This document shows positions 8,501-16,278 of a DNA stretch of 64,000 nt, piece after piece. The stretch covers positions 1 through 64,000 of the forward strand of contig DONT01000011.1 in assembly GCA_003513765.1 (NCBI GenBank). Direction: 5' to 3'. Every line of letters starts with the position of its first letter. The stretch's first letter is position 1. The translations under genes were made by a program, and so were the position numbers. The DNA is from Jeotgalicoccus sp. (GTDB lineage Bacteria; Bacillota; Bacilli; Staphylococcales; Salinicoccaceae). The notes beneath the pieces were generated by a model. That model was not told where the DNA came from and made no database searches. It was given only the letters and a program-made list of their open reading frames with translations.

Positions 8501-9220
8501 ATGCAGGATTTACACGGAAAAACTGCCTTGATAACCGGAGGCTCTAAAGGAATCGGTTTAAAAACAGCTCAGACACTGGCTGACAACGGGGTAAACGTTG
8601 CAATAGTCGGACGTAATAACGAGACTCTAAAAGATGCATTGTTAACGTTAGAGAAAAAAGAAGTAAAAGCTATTGCCATCAGCGGTGATGTTTCCATAAA
8701 AGAAGATGTGCAGAATATCGTTGATGAAGTGCTAAAAGATTTCGGCAGAATCGACATTCTGATTAACAATGCCGGAGTTATGGGCGGCGGCAGCTTTTTC
8801 GAAGACAATGAAGAGATGTTCCGGAAGATGATGGACGTCAATGTATTCGGTATGTACTATATGATGAAAGCAGTTCTCCCCGGCATGCAGCAGCAGAAAT
8901 CAGGCGATGTGATTAATATTTCCTCTGTGTCAGGTCTGCGTTCTTCAGCGGGCAGTGCGCTTTACGCCGCTTCGAAACATGCTGTTATCGGCTTAACAGA
9001 AGGCGTAATGCAGGAAGTCAGAAAAGACGGTATACGCGTGCAGTATTTAACACCGTCAGCAGTACTGACTGATTTAATCGGCAAACCTTCCCTTGATCCA
9101 GAAACGATGACTCATCCTGAAGATATTGCTGATATTATCGTCAATCAGCTTAAAATTCATCCGCGCACTTTCGTTAAGAACAGTGAAATGTGGGCAACTA
9201 ATCCCAAGAGCGCGGAATAG
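8501..9220 (+). CDS. short-chain dehydrogenase/reductase
   Basis: NAD(P)-dependent SDR of the FabG-like classical type, 239 residues. The cofactor motif TGGSKGIG is at 12-19, NNAG follows, and the catalytic Ser and YxxxK (YAASK) are in the second half. Substrate unknown. The ATG follows a GGGGGGA ribosome binding site; an in-frame ATG at 8474 has none. Another SDR in this window, at 31917-32633, has a similar architecture and a similar C-terminus (an aromatic-N-P ending), so they look like paralogues. It is a single-gene unit closed by a strong terminator. Confidence 0.85.
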   Translation: MQDLHGKTALITGGSKGIGLKTAQTLADNGVNVAIVGRNNETLKDALLTLEKKEVKAIAISGDVSIKEDVQNIVDEVLKDFGRIDILINNAGVMGGGSFFEDNEEMFRKMMDVNVFGMYYMMKAVLPGMQQQKSGDVINISSVSGLRSSAGSALYAASKHAVIGLTEGVMQEVRKDGIRVQYLTPSAVLTDLIGKPSLDPETMTHPEDIADIIVNQLKIHPRTFVKNSEMWATNPKSAE

Positions 9221-9235
9221 TAATTAAATACTTTT

Positions 9236-9273
9236 AAAAGCGTCAGAGAACCTTTGTTCTCTGACGCTTTTTT
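9236..9273 (+). terminator. terminator after SDR gene
   Basis: Perfect 16-bp stem (9236-9251 with 9256-9271), loop CTTT, followed by a run of T. Confidence 0.9.
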
Positions 9274-9312
9274 ATGTCCGCTCATATAGTTCGGTTTGAC
9301 TAAAATAAAAGT

Positions 9313-9331
9313 TTAGGATAGCCTAATATTA
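9313..9331 (+). promoter_or_regulatory. MntR/DtxR-type operator
   Basis: TTAGGATAGCCTAATATTA closely matches the DtxR/MntR/SirR consensus TTAGGTTAGSCTAACCTAA, with the core TTAGGnTAGCCTAA intact. It lies 26 bases upstream of the Mn-binding lipoprotein start, just downstream of a TTGACT -35 box (9296-9301), so it overlaps the expected -10 region. The linked mntR gene encodes the likely repressor. Confidence 0.7.
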
Positions 9332-9356
9332 TTAGATTATATGAAGGAGTCACCTG

Positions 9357-10280
9357 ATGAAAAAAACACTTTCAATCATCTTCACAATACTTTTACTTAC
9401 CGCGCTTGCAGCATGCAGTGATAGTGCTGAAACTGAAAATGATAAACCAAACCTTGTTGTTACGACGACATTTATCAATGATATGGTTGCTGTTTTGGAA
9501 AAAGATGTTCAGGGCTTTAATACAGAAATGATTATTCCTGCCGGCGAAGACCCTCACGTATACGAACCAAAGGCGAGTGATTTACGCGCACTCGGTAATG
9601 CTGATATTACGCTTTACCACGGTTTAAATTTTGAAGGACGCATGAGCACAATTTTAACCGACGGCATTTCTGTTACAGCAGATTTCAATCATGAAAATCT
9701 GGAAGAAATGAAAGAAGAAGACGGCACTGTTGCCGATCCGCATTTCTGGTTTGATATTGAGTTATACAAACAGGCATTCACTGCAGTTAAAGATACGATG
9801 ATTGAATCCAATCCTGATGATGCAGAGCGCTATGAAGAGAATTACGCAAATTATATTCTGGAGCTGGATAAACTGGATCAGTTTGTGATAGAACGAATCA
9901 ATGAAATCCCCGAAGATTCACGGATGCTGATTACACCGCACGATGCATTCGGCTATCTTGAGAGCAGTTATGATATCGAAGTCCATGCACCTCAGGGATT
10001 TTCAACGGACAGCGAAGTATCAAACAATCAGATTCAAAAAACAGCTGATTTGATTACGGACAAGCATATTAAAGCGATATTCGTCGAAACGACAACGAAT
10101 CCCGACCGCATGTCGCGTCTTCAGGAAATCGTCCGTTCCCAAGGCGGCGAAGTTGAGGTCATCAGCGGTAATGGCATGGAGTTATTATCTGATTCACTTG
10201 CAGCAGCAGGCAATCCGGGAGATACCTATTTAACGATGTACCGTCACAACATTAATACTATTGTTGATCATTTAAAATAA
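9357..10280 (+). CDS. mntA: manganese ABC transporter substrate-binding lipoprotein
   Basis: Extracellular lipoprotein of the cluster 9 metal-binding family (MntA/MntC/PsaA type), 307 residues. The signal peptide ends in lipobox LAAC with the lipidated cysteine at residue 20. Expected metal ligands are visible: His in DPHVYEP, His in DPHFWFD, Glu in the ETTTNP region, and a C-terminal Asp. It captures Mn(II), possibly also Zn or Fe, and delivers it to the permease pair encoded downstream. First gene of a four-gene importer operon under a DtxR-type operator. Confidence 0.9.
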   Translation: MKKTLSIIFTILLLTALAACSDSAETENDKPNLVVTTTFINDMVAVLEKDVQGFNTEMIIPAGEDPHVYEPKASDLRALGNADITLYHGLNFEGRMSTILTDGISVTADFNHENLEEMKEEDGTVADPHFWFDIELYKQAFTAVKDTMIESNPDDAERYEENYANYILELDKLDQFVIERINEIPEDSRMLITPHDAFGYLESSYDIEVHAPQGFSTDSEVSNNQIQKTADLITDKHIKAIFVETTTNPDRMSRLQEIVRSQGGEVEVISGNGMELLSDSLAAAGNPGDTYLTMYRHNINTIVDHLK

Positions 10281-10292
10281 GGAGGCTTAACG

Positions 10293-11027
10293 ATGAGTGA
10301 ATATGCAGTCAGTACCAAAAATTTGAGTGTGGCTTACAGTGACAAGCCTGTTATATGGAAATTAAATATCAATGTTGAAAAAGGCAGCCGCACAGCGATT
10401 GTCGGTCCAAACGGCGCCGGAAAATCCACTTTAATTAAAGCGGTAATGAAATTAATCAAACCCGTATCAGGTGCATCTTTTATCGATGGGAGTACTCATA
10501 AATCTGCTCTGAAGAAGGTGGCTTACGTGCCCCAAAAAGGCGAAGTCAACTGGGATTTTCCCGCAACGGTTTTTGATGTTGTATTAATGGGACGCTACGT
10601 GCATAAAGGACTGTTTAAACGTCCTGATAAAAAAGATAAAGACATTGCTGCAGCAGCACTAGAAACAATGAAGATGACACAGTATAAAGACCGTCAGATT
10701 TCTGAGTTATCCGGCGGCCAGCGCCAGCGTGTATTTTTAGCGCGTGCAATTGCACATAATGCCAGCATTTATATTATGGATGAACCGCTTCAGGGTATCG
10801 ATATTACGACTGAAAAGCTGATTATCAGTACGATGAAAAAGCTTCAGGCTGAAGGTAAGACATTTCTAGTCGTGCATCATAATTTGAATACAGTGCCCGA
10901 TTACTTTAACAGGGTCATTATATTAAATAAGGAAATTATCGCTTCAGGTCCTGTAGAAGAAGTTTGGACAAAAGAGAATATTAACGCCGCATATTATGAA
11001 AAGAGTGATGAACCATGGACATCCTGA
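10293..11027 (+). CDS. mntB: manganese ABC transporter ATP-binding protein
   Basis: ABC ATPase of 244 residues with Walker A GPNGAGKST (38-46), signature LSGGQRQR and Walker B YIMDEP. It powers metal import through the two membrane proteins encoded next. It starts 12 bases after the lipoprotein gene with a GGAGG site, and its end overlaps the next gene by 13 bases. Symbols follow the Bacillus mntABCD order. Confidence 0.9.
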   Translation: MSEYAVSTKNLSVAYSDKPVIWKLNINVEKGSRTAIVGPNGAGKSTLIKAVMKLIKPVSGASFIDGSTHKSALKKVAYVPQKGEVNWDFPATVFDVVLMGRYVHKGLFKRPDKKDKDIAAAALETMKMTQYKDRQISELSGGQRQRVFLARAIAHNASIYIMDEPLQGIDITTEKLIISTMKKLQAEGKTFLVVHHNLNTVPDYFNRVIILNKEIIASGPVEEVWTKENINAAYYEKSDEPWTS

Positions 11028-11890
11028 CGAGTTACTCTTTTATTATCGTCGCGCTCGGCACCGTTATTTTATCAGCCGCTGCCGGTGTTATCGGTTCAAT
11101 CAGCGTGATAAAAGGCCAGAGCTTAATCGGTGATGCTATTGGCCATGCGACATTTCCCGGCGTTGTGCTCGCATTTATGCTTTTTAACGTTATGGAAACG
11201 TCAGTCCTTGTAATCGGTGCTGTGATTTTGGGCATTATTGCTTTTCAGCTGATTCATATGATTACCGGATCATCAAAAATATCACTCGACAGTGCACTTG
11301 CGTTAGTACTATCCAGTTTTTTCGGTCTTGGCATGGCACTTAAAAGTTACATTCAGGGAAATCCAAATTTCAGCGGCACGCAGGGTATTGATGATTTCAT
11401 CTTCGGCCAGGCGGCTTATATGCTTAAGAGTGATGTCTATTTAATTATCGCTGCTTCCGCTGTCAGTCTGATACTGTTCTTTTTATATTATCAGCAGCTT
11501 AGAATTTATACTTTTGATCCCGTTTATGCACGTACTGTCGGCATCAGCATTAAATTTATGAATGTCCTCGTTCTTTCCATGACAATTATGCTGATTGCGG
11601 TAGGCCTGAAAGCAGTCGGTGCTGTACTGATTGTTAATATTTTAATTGCGCCTGCGGTCACCGGCACGCTGTGGTCAAATAAGTTTAGTACTGTCCTCAG
11701 TATCGCTGCGGTCACCGGCGGTTTATCAGCATTTATCGGTACATATATCTCAACAGCATTTACCGGTATTGCGACGGGTCCTGCAATTATTCTCGCACTC
11801 AGTGCGTGCGTGATAATCTCTATGCTCTTTGCACCTAAAGGTATTCTTGTTAAAAGACAGCGTTTAAGAAAGCTGGGTGAAGCAGCATGA
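11015..11890 (+). CDS. mntC: manganese ABC transporter permease 1
   Basis: Membrane permease of the ABC-3 family, 291 residues with about nine hydrophobic segments. Family motifs around GDAIGHATFPGVVLAF and DPVYARTVGIS are visible. It overlaps the ATPase gene by 13 bases and the second permease gene by four (ATGA), indicating tight coupling. It is similar in layout to the next gene, with which it probably forms a heterodimeric channel. Confidence 0.88.
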   Translation: MDILTSYSFIIVALGTVILSAAAGVIGSISVIKGQSLIGDAIGHATFPGVVLAFMLFNVMETSVLVIGAVILGIIAFQLIHMITGSSKISLDSALALVLSSFFGLGMALKSYIQGNPNFSGTQGIDDFIFGQAAYMLKSDVYLIIAASAVSLILFFLYYQQLRIYTFDPVYARTVGISIKFMNVLVLSMTIMLIAVGLKAVGAVLIVNILIAPAVTGTLWSNKFSTVLSIAAVTGGLSAFIGTYISTAFTGIATGPAIILALSACVIISMLFAPKGILVKRQRLRKLGEAA

Positions 11891-12756
11891 TAGAAGTTTT
11901 TGCAGTACTTTTAGTTACCGCTCTCGCTTCCAGTCTGCTCGGTGTCTTCCTCGTCTTAAAAGGCCAGGCTATGACCACCGATGCCATCAGCCATACGATA
12001 CTGCTCGGTATCGTTATCGCATTTTTCATTACCAATGATCTGCGCTCACCGCTGTTAATTATCGGAGCGGCAGTGATTGGCCTGATTACTGTCTATTTAA
12101 TAGAACTGGTGAGCGCGTCCGGATTGATGAAACAGGACGCTGCAATCGGCATCGTCTTTACCGCCTTATTTGCAGCAGCAGTTATTTTAGTGTCCCGCTA
12201 CGCTGATAACGTCCATCTCGACATTGACATTGTGCTGATGGGCCAGGTGCTGTTTGCCCCGTTAAACAGAATTGAACTGCTCAGCATCAGTCTGCCGTAT
12301 GCACTTGTTCAGCTGACAATTGTTTTTATCATCAATATATTATTCGTCCTTCTATTTTATAAGGAATTAAAAGTTACGAGTTTTGATCCGGTCTATGCAG
12401 CTGCAGCTGGTATCAGCACGACATTTATCTACTATATTTTAATGACGCTCGTCTCCGTTACAGCAGTGACAGCCTTCGATGCAGTCGGCTCGATACTCGT
12501 TATCAGCTTTTTCGTTGCTCCTGCAATTACCGCTTACCTGGTTACGAAACGGCTGTCCCATATGATTTGGCTGACATTAATTACAGCAGCTTTCAACAGT
12601 CTTTTAGGATGTGCGTTCGGATATTTTACCGACATTTCAATATCCGGCAGCGTCGCTTCTGTATCACTTTTAACCTTTTTAGCAGTCTTCTTTTTCAATA
12701 AAAATGGCTGGATTCGTAAAACTCTAAAAACCCGCCGTATGCTCAGAAAAATTTAA
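11887..12756 (+). CDS. mntD: manganese ABC transporter permease 2
   Basis: Second ABC-3 family permease, 289 residues, polytopic. It has the counterpart motifs TTDAISHTILLGIV and DPVYAAAAGIS. The two-permease arrangement matches Bacillus MntABCD; the Staphylococcus aureus MntABC system, as I recall it, has a single permease. It may have arisen by an old duplication of the preceding gene. The last transporter gene, 61 bases before mntR. Confidence 0.87.
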   Translation: MIEVFAVLLVTALASSLLGVFLVLKGQAMTTDAISHTILLGIVIAFFITNDLRSPLLIIGAAVIGLITVYLIELVSASGLMKQDAAIGIVFTALFAAAVILVSRYADNVHLDIDIVLMGQVLFAPLNRIELLSISLPYALVQLTIVFIINILFVLLFYKELKVTSFDPVYAAAAGISTTFIYYILMTLVSVTAVTAFDAVGSILVISFFVAPAITAYLVTKRLSHMIWLTLITAAFNSLLGCAFGYFTDISISGSVASVSLLTFLAVFFFNKNGWIRKTLKTRRMLRKI

Positions 12757-12817
12757 TTTGCCAGTTTTGATAAAGTTCTTCATAATTAAAGATGAATTTT
12801 GTGAATGGAGGGTTATA

Positions 12818-13477
12818 ATGAGCCCAACAAAAGAGGATTATTTAAAGGTGCTGTTTGAACTTGGAGCGTGGAAAATCCAAGTGCCGAATAAAGAAATTGC
12901 CGAACGTCTGAATATATCTCCGCCGACGGTAACTGAAATGATGAACAGTCTTGTTAAAGCTGGATGGGTGGAATATACACCATATAAAGGCAGCATGCTG
13001 TCAGAAGCAGGTGCTGAATATGCGAAAAGACTCATTCGAAAACACCGTTTGTGGGAAGTTTTTCTCGTTAAAAATCTCGACTTCAATATCGATGAAGTCC
13101 ATAACGAAGCTGAAGTTTTAGAACACTCGACGAGTGATATATTAGCCGATCAGCTTGAAAAATACTTAGGCTATCCCGAGCACTGCCCTCACGGCGGCGC
13201 GATACCATTAAAATTAATGGATACGCAGGAAAAAGTATCAATCCGTTTATCAGATATTAAAAACGATGACATTGTCAGCGTATCGAGAATGTTGAATGAA
13301 GAAAAACTCGTCCAGCACTTTAAACGCGCCAATTTGAACATCAAAGACGACATTCAAATTACTGACCGCGATAAAGCTCTCGATCTGCTGTACATTACTA
13401 ACCATACTACCGGTGAAAACATTGAATTAAGCCGGACGATTGCTCAATATTTGTTCGTGATGGATAAATCTGAGTGA
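12818..13477 (+). CDS. mntR: DtxR-family metal-dependent repressor MntR
   Basis: Metalloregulator of 219 residues. A winged helix-turn-helix is at about residues 18-60 (IAERLNISPPTVTEMMNSLV), then the dimerisation and metal-sensing domain with HNEAEVLEH and the CPHGG segment, then a C-terminal FeoA/SH3-like extension from about 135. It is expected to repress the upstream importer when Mn(II) is plentiful. The long form resembles the staphylococcal SirR/MntR type; Bacillus MntR lacks the extension. The ATG follows a GGAGGG site; an upstream in-frame ATG at 12758 lacks one. Confidence 0.88.
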   Translation: MSPTKEDYLKVLFELGAWKIQVPNKEIAERLNISPPTVTEMMNSLVKAGWVEYTPYKGSMLSEAGAEYAKRLIRKHRLWEVFLVKNLDFNIDEVHNEAEVLEHSTSDILADQLEKYLGYPEHCPHGGAIPLKLMDTQEKVSIRLSDIKNDDIVSVSRMLNEEKLVQHFKRANLNIKDDIQITDRDKALDLLYITNHTTGENIELSRTIAQYLFVMDKSE

Positions 13478-13487
13478 TTGATAAATT

Positions 13488-13531
13488 AAGTGGAGGCTGG
13501 ATTCCAATGACACCACTTCATAGAAATCCAG
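13488..13531 (+). other. possible pseudoknot in the 3-prime region of mntR
   Basis: Two complementary pairs are interleaved: AAGTGG (13488-13493) with CCACTT (13513-13518), and CTGGATT (13497-13503) with AATCCAG (13525-13531). This order is that of an H-type pseudoknot. It begins 11 bases after the mntR stop and ends 10 bases before the terminator. A chance occurrence is possible. Confidence 0.3.
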
Positions 13532-13540
13532 CAATACACA

Positions 13541-13576
13541 AAAAAATCCGACTCCCAAACGGGAATCGGATTTTTT
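13541..13576. terminator. bidirectional terminator between mntR and dps
   Basis: A 16-position stem with one mismatch (13541-13556 with 13561-13576), loop AAAC, flanked by an A run and a T run. It serves mntR on the plus strand and dps on the minus strand. Confidence 0.88.
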
Positions 13577-13590
13577 CTTACCATATTATA

Positions 13591-14055
13591 TTATTTAATA
13601 TCTTCGCCTAAATAAGATTTAAGCATCCAGTTATTTTTCTCAATATCCTGTGCCATTGCGATAAACATATCTGCTGTGCGGTCGTCCCCTGCATCTTCTG
13701 CTGTTTTAACGCCCTGGTTCAGTTCTGCTGACAGTACATCGAAGTCTTCAGTTAACTGCTTAACCATTTGTTTAGCATCCAGACCGTATTCGCCCTCTTC
13801 AATGCTTGATTCTTCAAGTACTTCTGACAGCTTCGCAATCGGTTCGCCTCCGATTGTTAAAATTCTTTCTGCAAGGTCATCAACGTACACTGCTGTTGCA
13901 TCATATAACTCTTCAAATTTAGCGTGTAATGAGAAGAAGTTAGGTCCTTTAACATACCAGTGGAAGTTATGAAGTTTAGTCCATAGTACCGTGTTGTTTG
14001 ATAACTGCTTGTTAAGTACCTCAATTACTTGTGTTTTTTCTTTTACTTGTGCCAT
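13591..14055 (-). CDS. dps: Dps-family DNA-binding ferritin
   Basis: Mini-ferritin of 154 residues (MrgA/Dps type) that oxidises and stores iron in a dodecamer and protects DNA from peroxide. Ferroxidase-site residues are seen in the segment LHNFHWYVKGPNFFSLH and the following KFEELYD. The start ATG follows an AAAGGTGA site; a longer reading to 14115 would cover the promoter region and is rejected. Its promoter is flanked by PerR-type boxes, which predicts peroxide-inducible expression. Confidence 0.9.
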   Translation of the reverse strand: MAQVKEKTQVIEVLNKQLSNNTVLWTKLHNFHWYVKGPNFFSLHAKFEELYDATAVYVDDLAERILTIGGEPIAKLSEVLEESSIEEGEYGLDAKQMVKQLTEDFDVLSAELNQGVKTAEDAGDDRTADMFIAMAQDIEKNNWMLKSYLGEDIK

Positions 14056-14105
14056 TAAAATCACCTTTCTTTTATATAAATTGAATTTTCGTCTGAGCTC
14101 GTTAT

Positions 14106-14120
14106 TTAGAATCATTCTTA
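14106..14120 (-). promoter_or_regulatory. second PerR/Fur-type box of dps
   Basis: TTAGAATCATTCTTA has a perfect AGAATCATTCT palindrome at its core and matches the PerR consensus TTATAATnATTATAA at 12 of 15 positions. It lies downstream of the dps -10 box, about where the transcript would begin. Confidence 0.5.
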
Positions 14121-14131
14121 TCTGTATATTT

Positions 14132-14159
14132 ATTATAACACAATCAAATAAGATTTCAA
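14132..14159 (-). promoter_or_regulatory. dps promoter
   Basis: On the minus strand TTGAAA (14154-14159) and TATAAT (14132-14137) are 16 bases apart, with TG one base before the -10 box (extended -10). The leader to the dps ATG is about 70 bases. Confidence 0.7.
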
Positions 14160-14166
14160 CATTTAT

Positions 14167-14181
14167 TTATAATCATTATAA
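14167..14181 (-). promoter_or_regulatory. PerR box upstream of dps
   Basis: TTATAATCATTATAA is an exact match to the 15-base PerR box TTATAATnATTATAA. It sits immediately upstream of the dps -35 box, where bound PerR would hinder RNA polymerase. The perR gene is not in this window. Confidence 0.82.
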
Positions 14182-14246
14182 TTAAGAAATCATCTAATTT
14201 TGTCTACTTTTAGCTATACCCCGGTATACTTTTTATAAACATAAAA

Positions 14247-14273
14247 AAGACTGGATTATAATAATCCAGTCTT
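14247..14273 (-). terminator. terminator after Cof-type phosphatase gene
   Basis: A 12-bp stem (14247-14258 with 14262-14273) followed on the minus strand by a U run. The stop codon of the phosphatase gene lies inside the hairpin, so translation ends within the terminator. Confidence 0.8.
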
Positions 14274-15035
14274 CTTCAGCCCGTCATAGAGGCCATTATC
14301 ATCAACGTGTCCGGTGACGTATTTACTGACTGCTTTCGCTTCAGAAACACCGTTGCCCATTGCAACACTATTCTCAATTAGCTCAAGCATCTCTACGTCG
14401 TTCGGCCCGTCGCCGAATGCATACACATCTTTAATATCAATATTCATTTTATCAAGCAGTGTCTTAATGCCTTCAGCTTTCGAACCGCCCCGGGGAATAA
14501 CATCCGTACAGAATTCATGCCATCTTAAAAAGTAGACATCTTCATATGATGATTTATACTCGGCTTCTTCTTCCTGTGTACAAAACAGAAGCGCCTGATA
14601 AATATCATTACCTTCAAAATACGCTTTGTCTTCTGCTACTTCAAAGTCCAGTTTCAAAGATCCGATACCCGCTTTAACATGTTCATGCTCTTTCGTGCTG
14701 ACTCTTAAATCCTTGTCGTCACAAAAAGCGACCGGGTGATCATTGCTGTGCGCCTGGTTACTGAGTTTTTCAAGTGTCATGTTCTCGATTGGATTATCGT
14801 AAATGACGTCGCCTTCAAAGACAATATACTGCCCGTTGTAGCTGATGTAGGTTTCAATGCCGAGTTCCGCTCTCAGTTTTTCATACATGAAAGGTCCCCG
14901 GCCTGTCGCAATTGCAACAATATGTCCGTCACTTTTTAACTGGCGGACAGCATTCTTTGCACTTTCAGGCACCTGTTTATCAGAGTTGTATAACGTTCCA
15001 TCGATATCAAAAAATATTAACTTGCTATTCGACAT
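14256..15035 (-). CDS. Cof-type HAD-IIB phosphatase
   Basis: Cytosolic haloacid dehalogenase-type phosphatase, 259 residues. Motif I is FFDIDGTLY with the nucleophile aspartate near residue 9, followed by a C2B-type cap; motif IV is GDGPNDVEML near residue 207. Such enzymes dephosphorylate sugar phosphates, flavin precursors or PLP; the substrate is not predictable. The gene for a small membrane protein ends 22 bases upstream, so both may share a transcript. Confidence 0.85.
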   Translation of the reverse strand: MSNSKLIFFDIDGTLYNSDKQVPESAKNAVRQLKSDGHIVAIATGRGPFMYEKLRAELGIETYISYNGQYIVFEGDVIYDNPIENMTLEKLSNQAHSNDHPVAFCDDKDLRVSTKEHEHVKAGIGSLKLDFEVAEDKAYFEGNDIYQALLFCTQEEEAEYKSSYEDVYFLRWHEFCTDVIPRGGSKAEGIKTLLDKMNIDIKDVYAFGDGPNDVEMLELIENSVAMGNGVSEAKAVSKYVTGHVDDNGLYDGLKKTGLL

Positions 15036-15057
15036 AATGCACCTCTTCTAATTTTAA

Positions 15058-15465
15058 TTACAGTATATAAGTATTCGTTAAAATAATTAAGCCGATAATT
15101 AAGCCGGCCCAGATGACTGTCATTGCCAGATTCGATTTATCATGAAAGGCAGTGTACAGTTTGAAGTCTGTAACAATATTGAGCATGAGCTGCAGTATAA
15201 TTACACCGATTAAGAGCCATATTCCCAGTGTAATATTTCCTGTGAAAAATATAAGTGCTCCGGCGATAAATACCCCGGTCATAATGAAGAAAAACACTCG
15301 TTCGATATTGACCAGTTTCAGTCTCATTATTTTAGCGATAGCTTTCTCATCGCTAAAGTATCTGCGTTCATCAAATGAAAAATGAATTCTCTCGTCATTG
15401 AAATAGGTGGTCATTGCAAATTTAATTAATAGTCCCGCCACCAGGACAAATAATAATATGTACAT
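15058..15465 (-). CDS. hypothetical small membrane protein
   Basis: A 135-residue protein with hydrophobic segments at about 1-18, 54-75, 80-98 and 114-133, separated by a charged loop at 22-50 (FDERRYFSDEKAIAK). Resembles uncharacterised small membrane proteins of Bacilli (a DUF4181-like possibility I cannot confirm). It lies 17 bases downstream of the RNase HI gene and upstream of the phosphatase gene in the same direction. Confidence 0.65.
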   Translation of the reverse strand: MYILLFVLVAGLLIKFAMTTYFNDERIHFSFDERRYFSDEKAIAKIMRLKLVNIERVFFFIMTGVFIAGALIFFTGNITLGIWLLIGVIILQLMLNIVTDFKLYTAFHDKSNLAMTVIWAGLIIGLIILTNTYIL

Positions 15466-15482
15466 ATAGGAAATCCTTCCTG

Positions 15483-16076
15483 CTAGTTATTCACTGCCCG
15501 TTTCGCCAATTCATCCGCCATCTCATTAAAACGAACGCCGGTATGTGCAGCGACTTTATAAAAATGTATATTAATATGTTCTTTATATTCGTGCATTTTT
15601 GCAACGTACTGCTGCGTCACAGCATTCTTCGCCTGCCATTCTTTAGTGTACCACTTTTCAAGTCCTGCGTAATCATAGTGCACATGGATGTCCTGATAGC
15701 CGTTGTCAATTGCCCATTTCACAGCATACAGAATACCGCCAATTTCAGCTGATACATTCCACAGGTTATTATCCGGATCCACCGGCGTACTTTCAGCTGC
15801 TGTATGAATCACTTCATCATTAATGATAAACACTGCACCGAATCCTGCTTTATTCACCCTTTTATCGTAGCTTCCGTCCACGTAGCTGACGAGTTCGCCT
15901 GCAGGTATTTTTTTATTTTCATCTTTAAGATTATTCATAAAGTTTTCCGCTTCAGCTTTTGTTTTAAATGATTTAAACTCAGCCCCGCTGAATCCTTTAG
16001 CTGCTTTTTCGCAGGCTGCCCATGTATTATATATGCCCGGGCGATGGCCTTTTCTTACCGCATAAAATTTCGCCAT
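15483..16076 (-). CDS. rnhA: RNase HI with N-terminal viroplasmin domain
   Basis: Ribonuclease H-type protein, 197 residues, hydrolysing RNA in RNA-DNA hybrids. Residues 2-45 form a caulimovirus viroplasmin/hybrid-binding domain (KFYAVRKGHRPGIYNTW). The RNase H fold follows, with the expected acidic residues: D in SYVDGSYD, E in SAEIGGILYA, D in VHYDYAGLEKW and D in NEMADELAK, plus a His in AAHTG. The ATG follows AGGAGG; a longer reading from 16112 is rejected. It leads a three-gene minus-strand run. Confidence 0.87.
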   Translation of the reverse strand: MAKFYAVRKGHRPGIYNTWAACEKAAKGFSGAEFKSFKTKAEAENFMNNLKDENKKIPAGELVSYVDGSYDKRVNKAGFGAVFIINDEVIHTAAESTPVDPDNNLWNVSAEIGGILYAVKWAIDNGYQDIHVHYDYAGLEKWYTKEWQAKNAVTQQYVAKMHEYKEHINIHFYKVAAHTGVRFNEMADELAKRAVNN

Positions 16077-16278
16077 ATGTATCCTCCTGTAAATTTCTGC
16101 ACTTAAAATCACTCATAATTGTATCATGAGCTGACCATCCGTATACAGCCCGAACATTTTCAATACACTGATATTTCATGTGAAAACACTTTCTTGAGCA
16201 AGCCTTCTGGACATTGAATTTAATGTGTATTAACATCTCCTATGTGCTATAAAAAGAAAACTTGAAAAGGAGGCGCGT

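Noticed and set aside
13507..13611. 34-codon frame after mntR with a GGAGG site
   Set aside because: It runs through the terminator hairpin into the antisense of dps and encodes no recognisable protein; the GGAGG is more likely part of the paired structure.
16027..16236. 69-residue minus-strand frame upstream of rnhA
   Set aside because: It overlaps the start of rnhA in another frame, has no binding site and resembles no protein.
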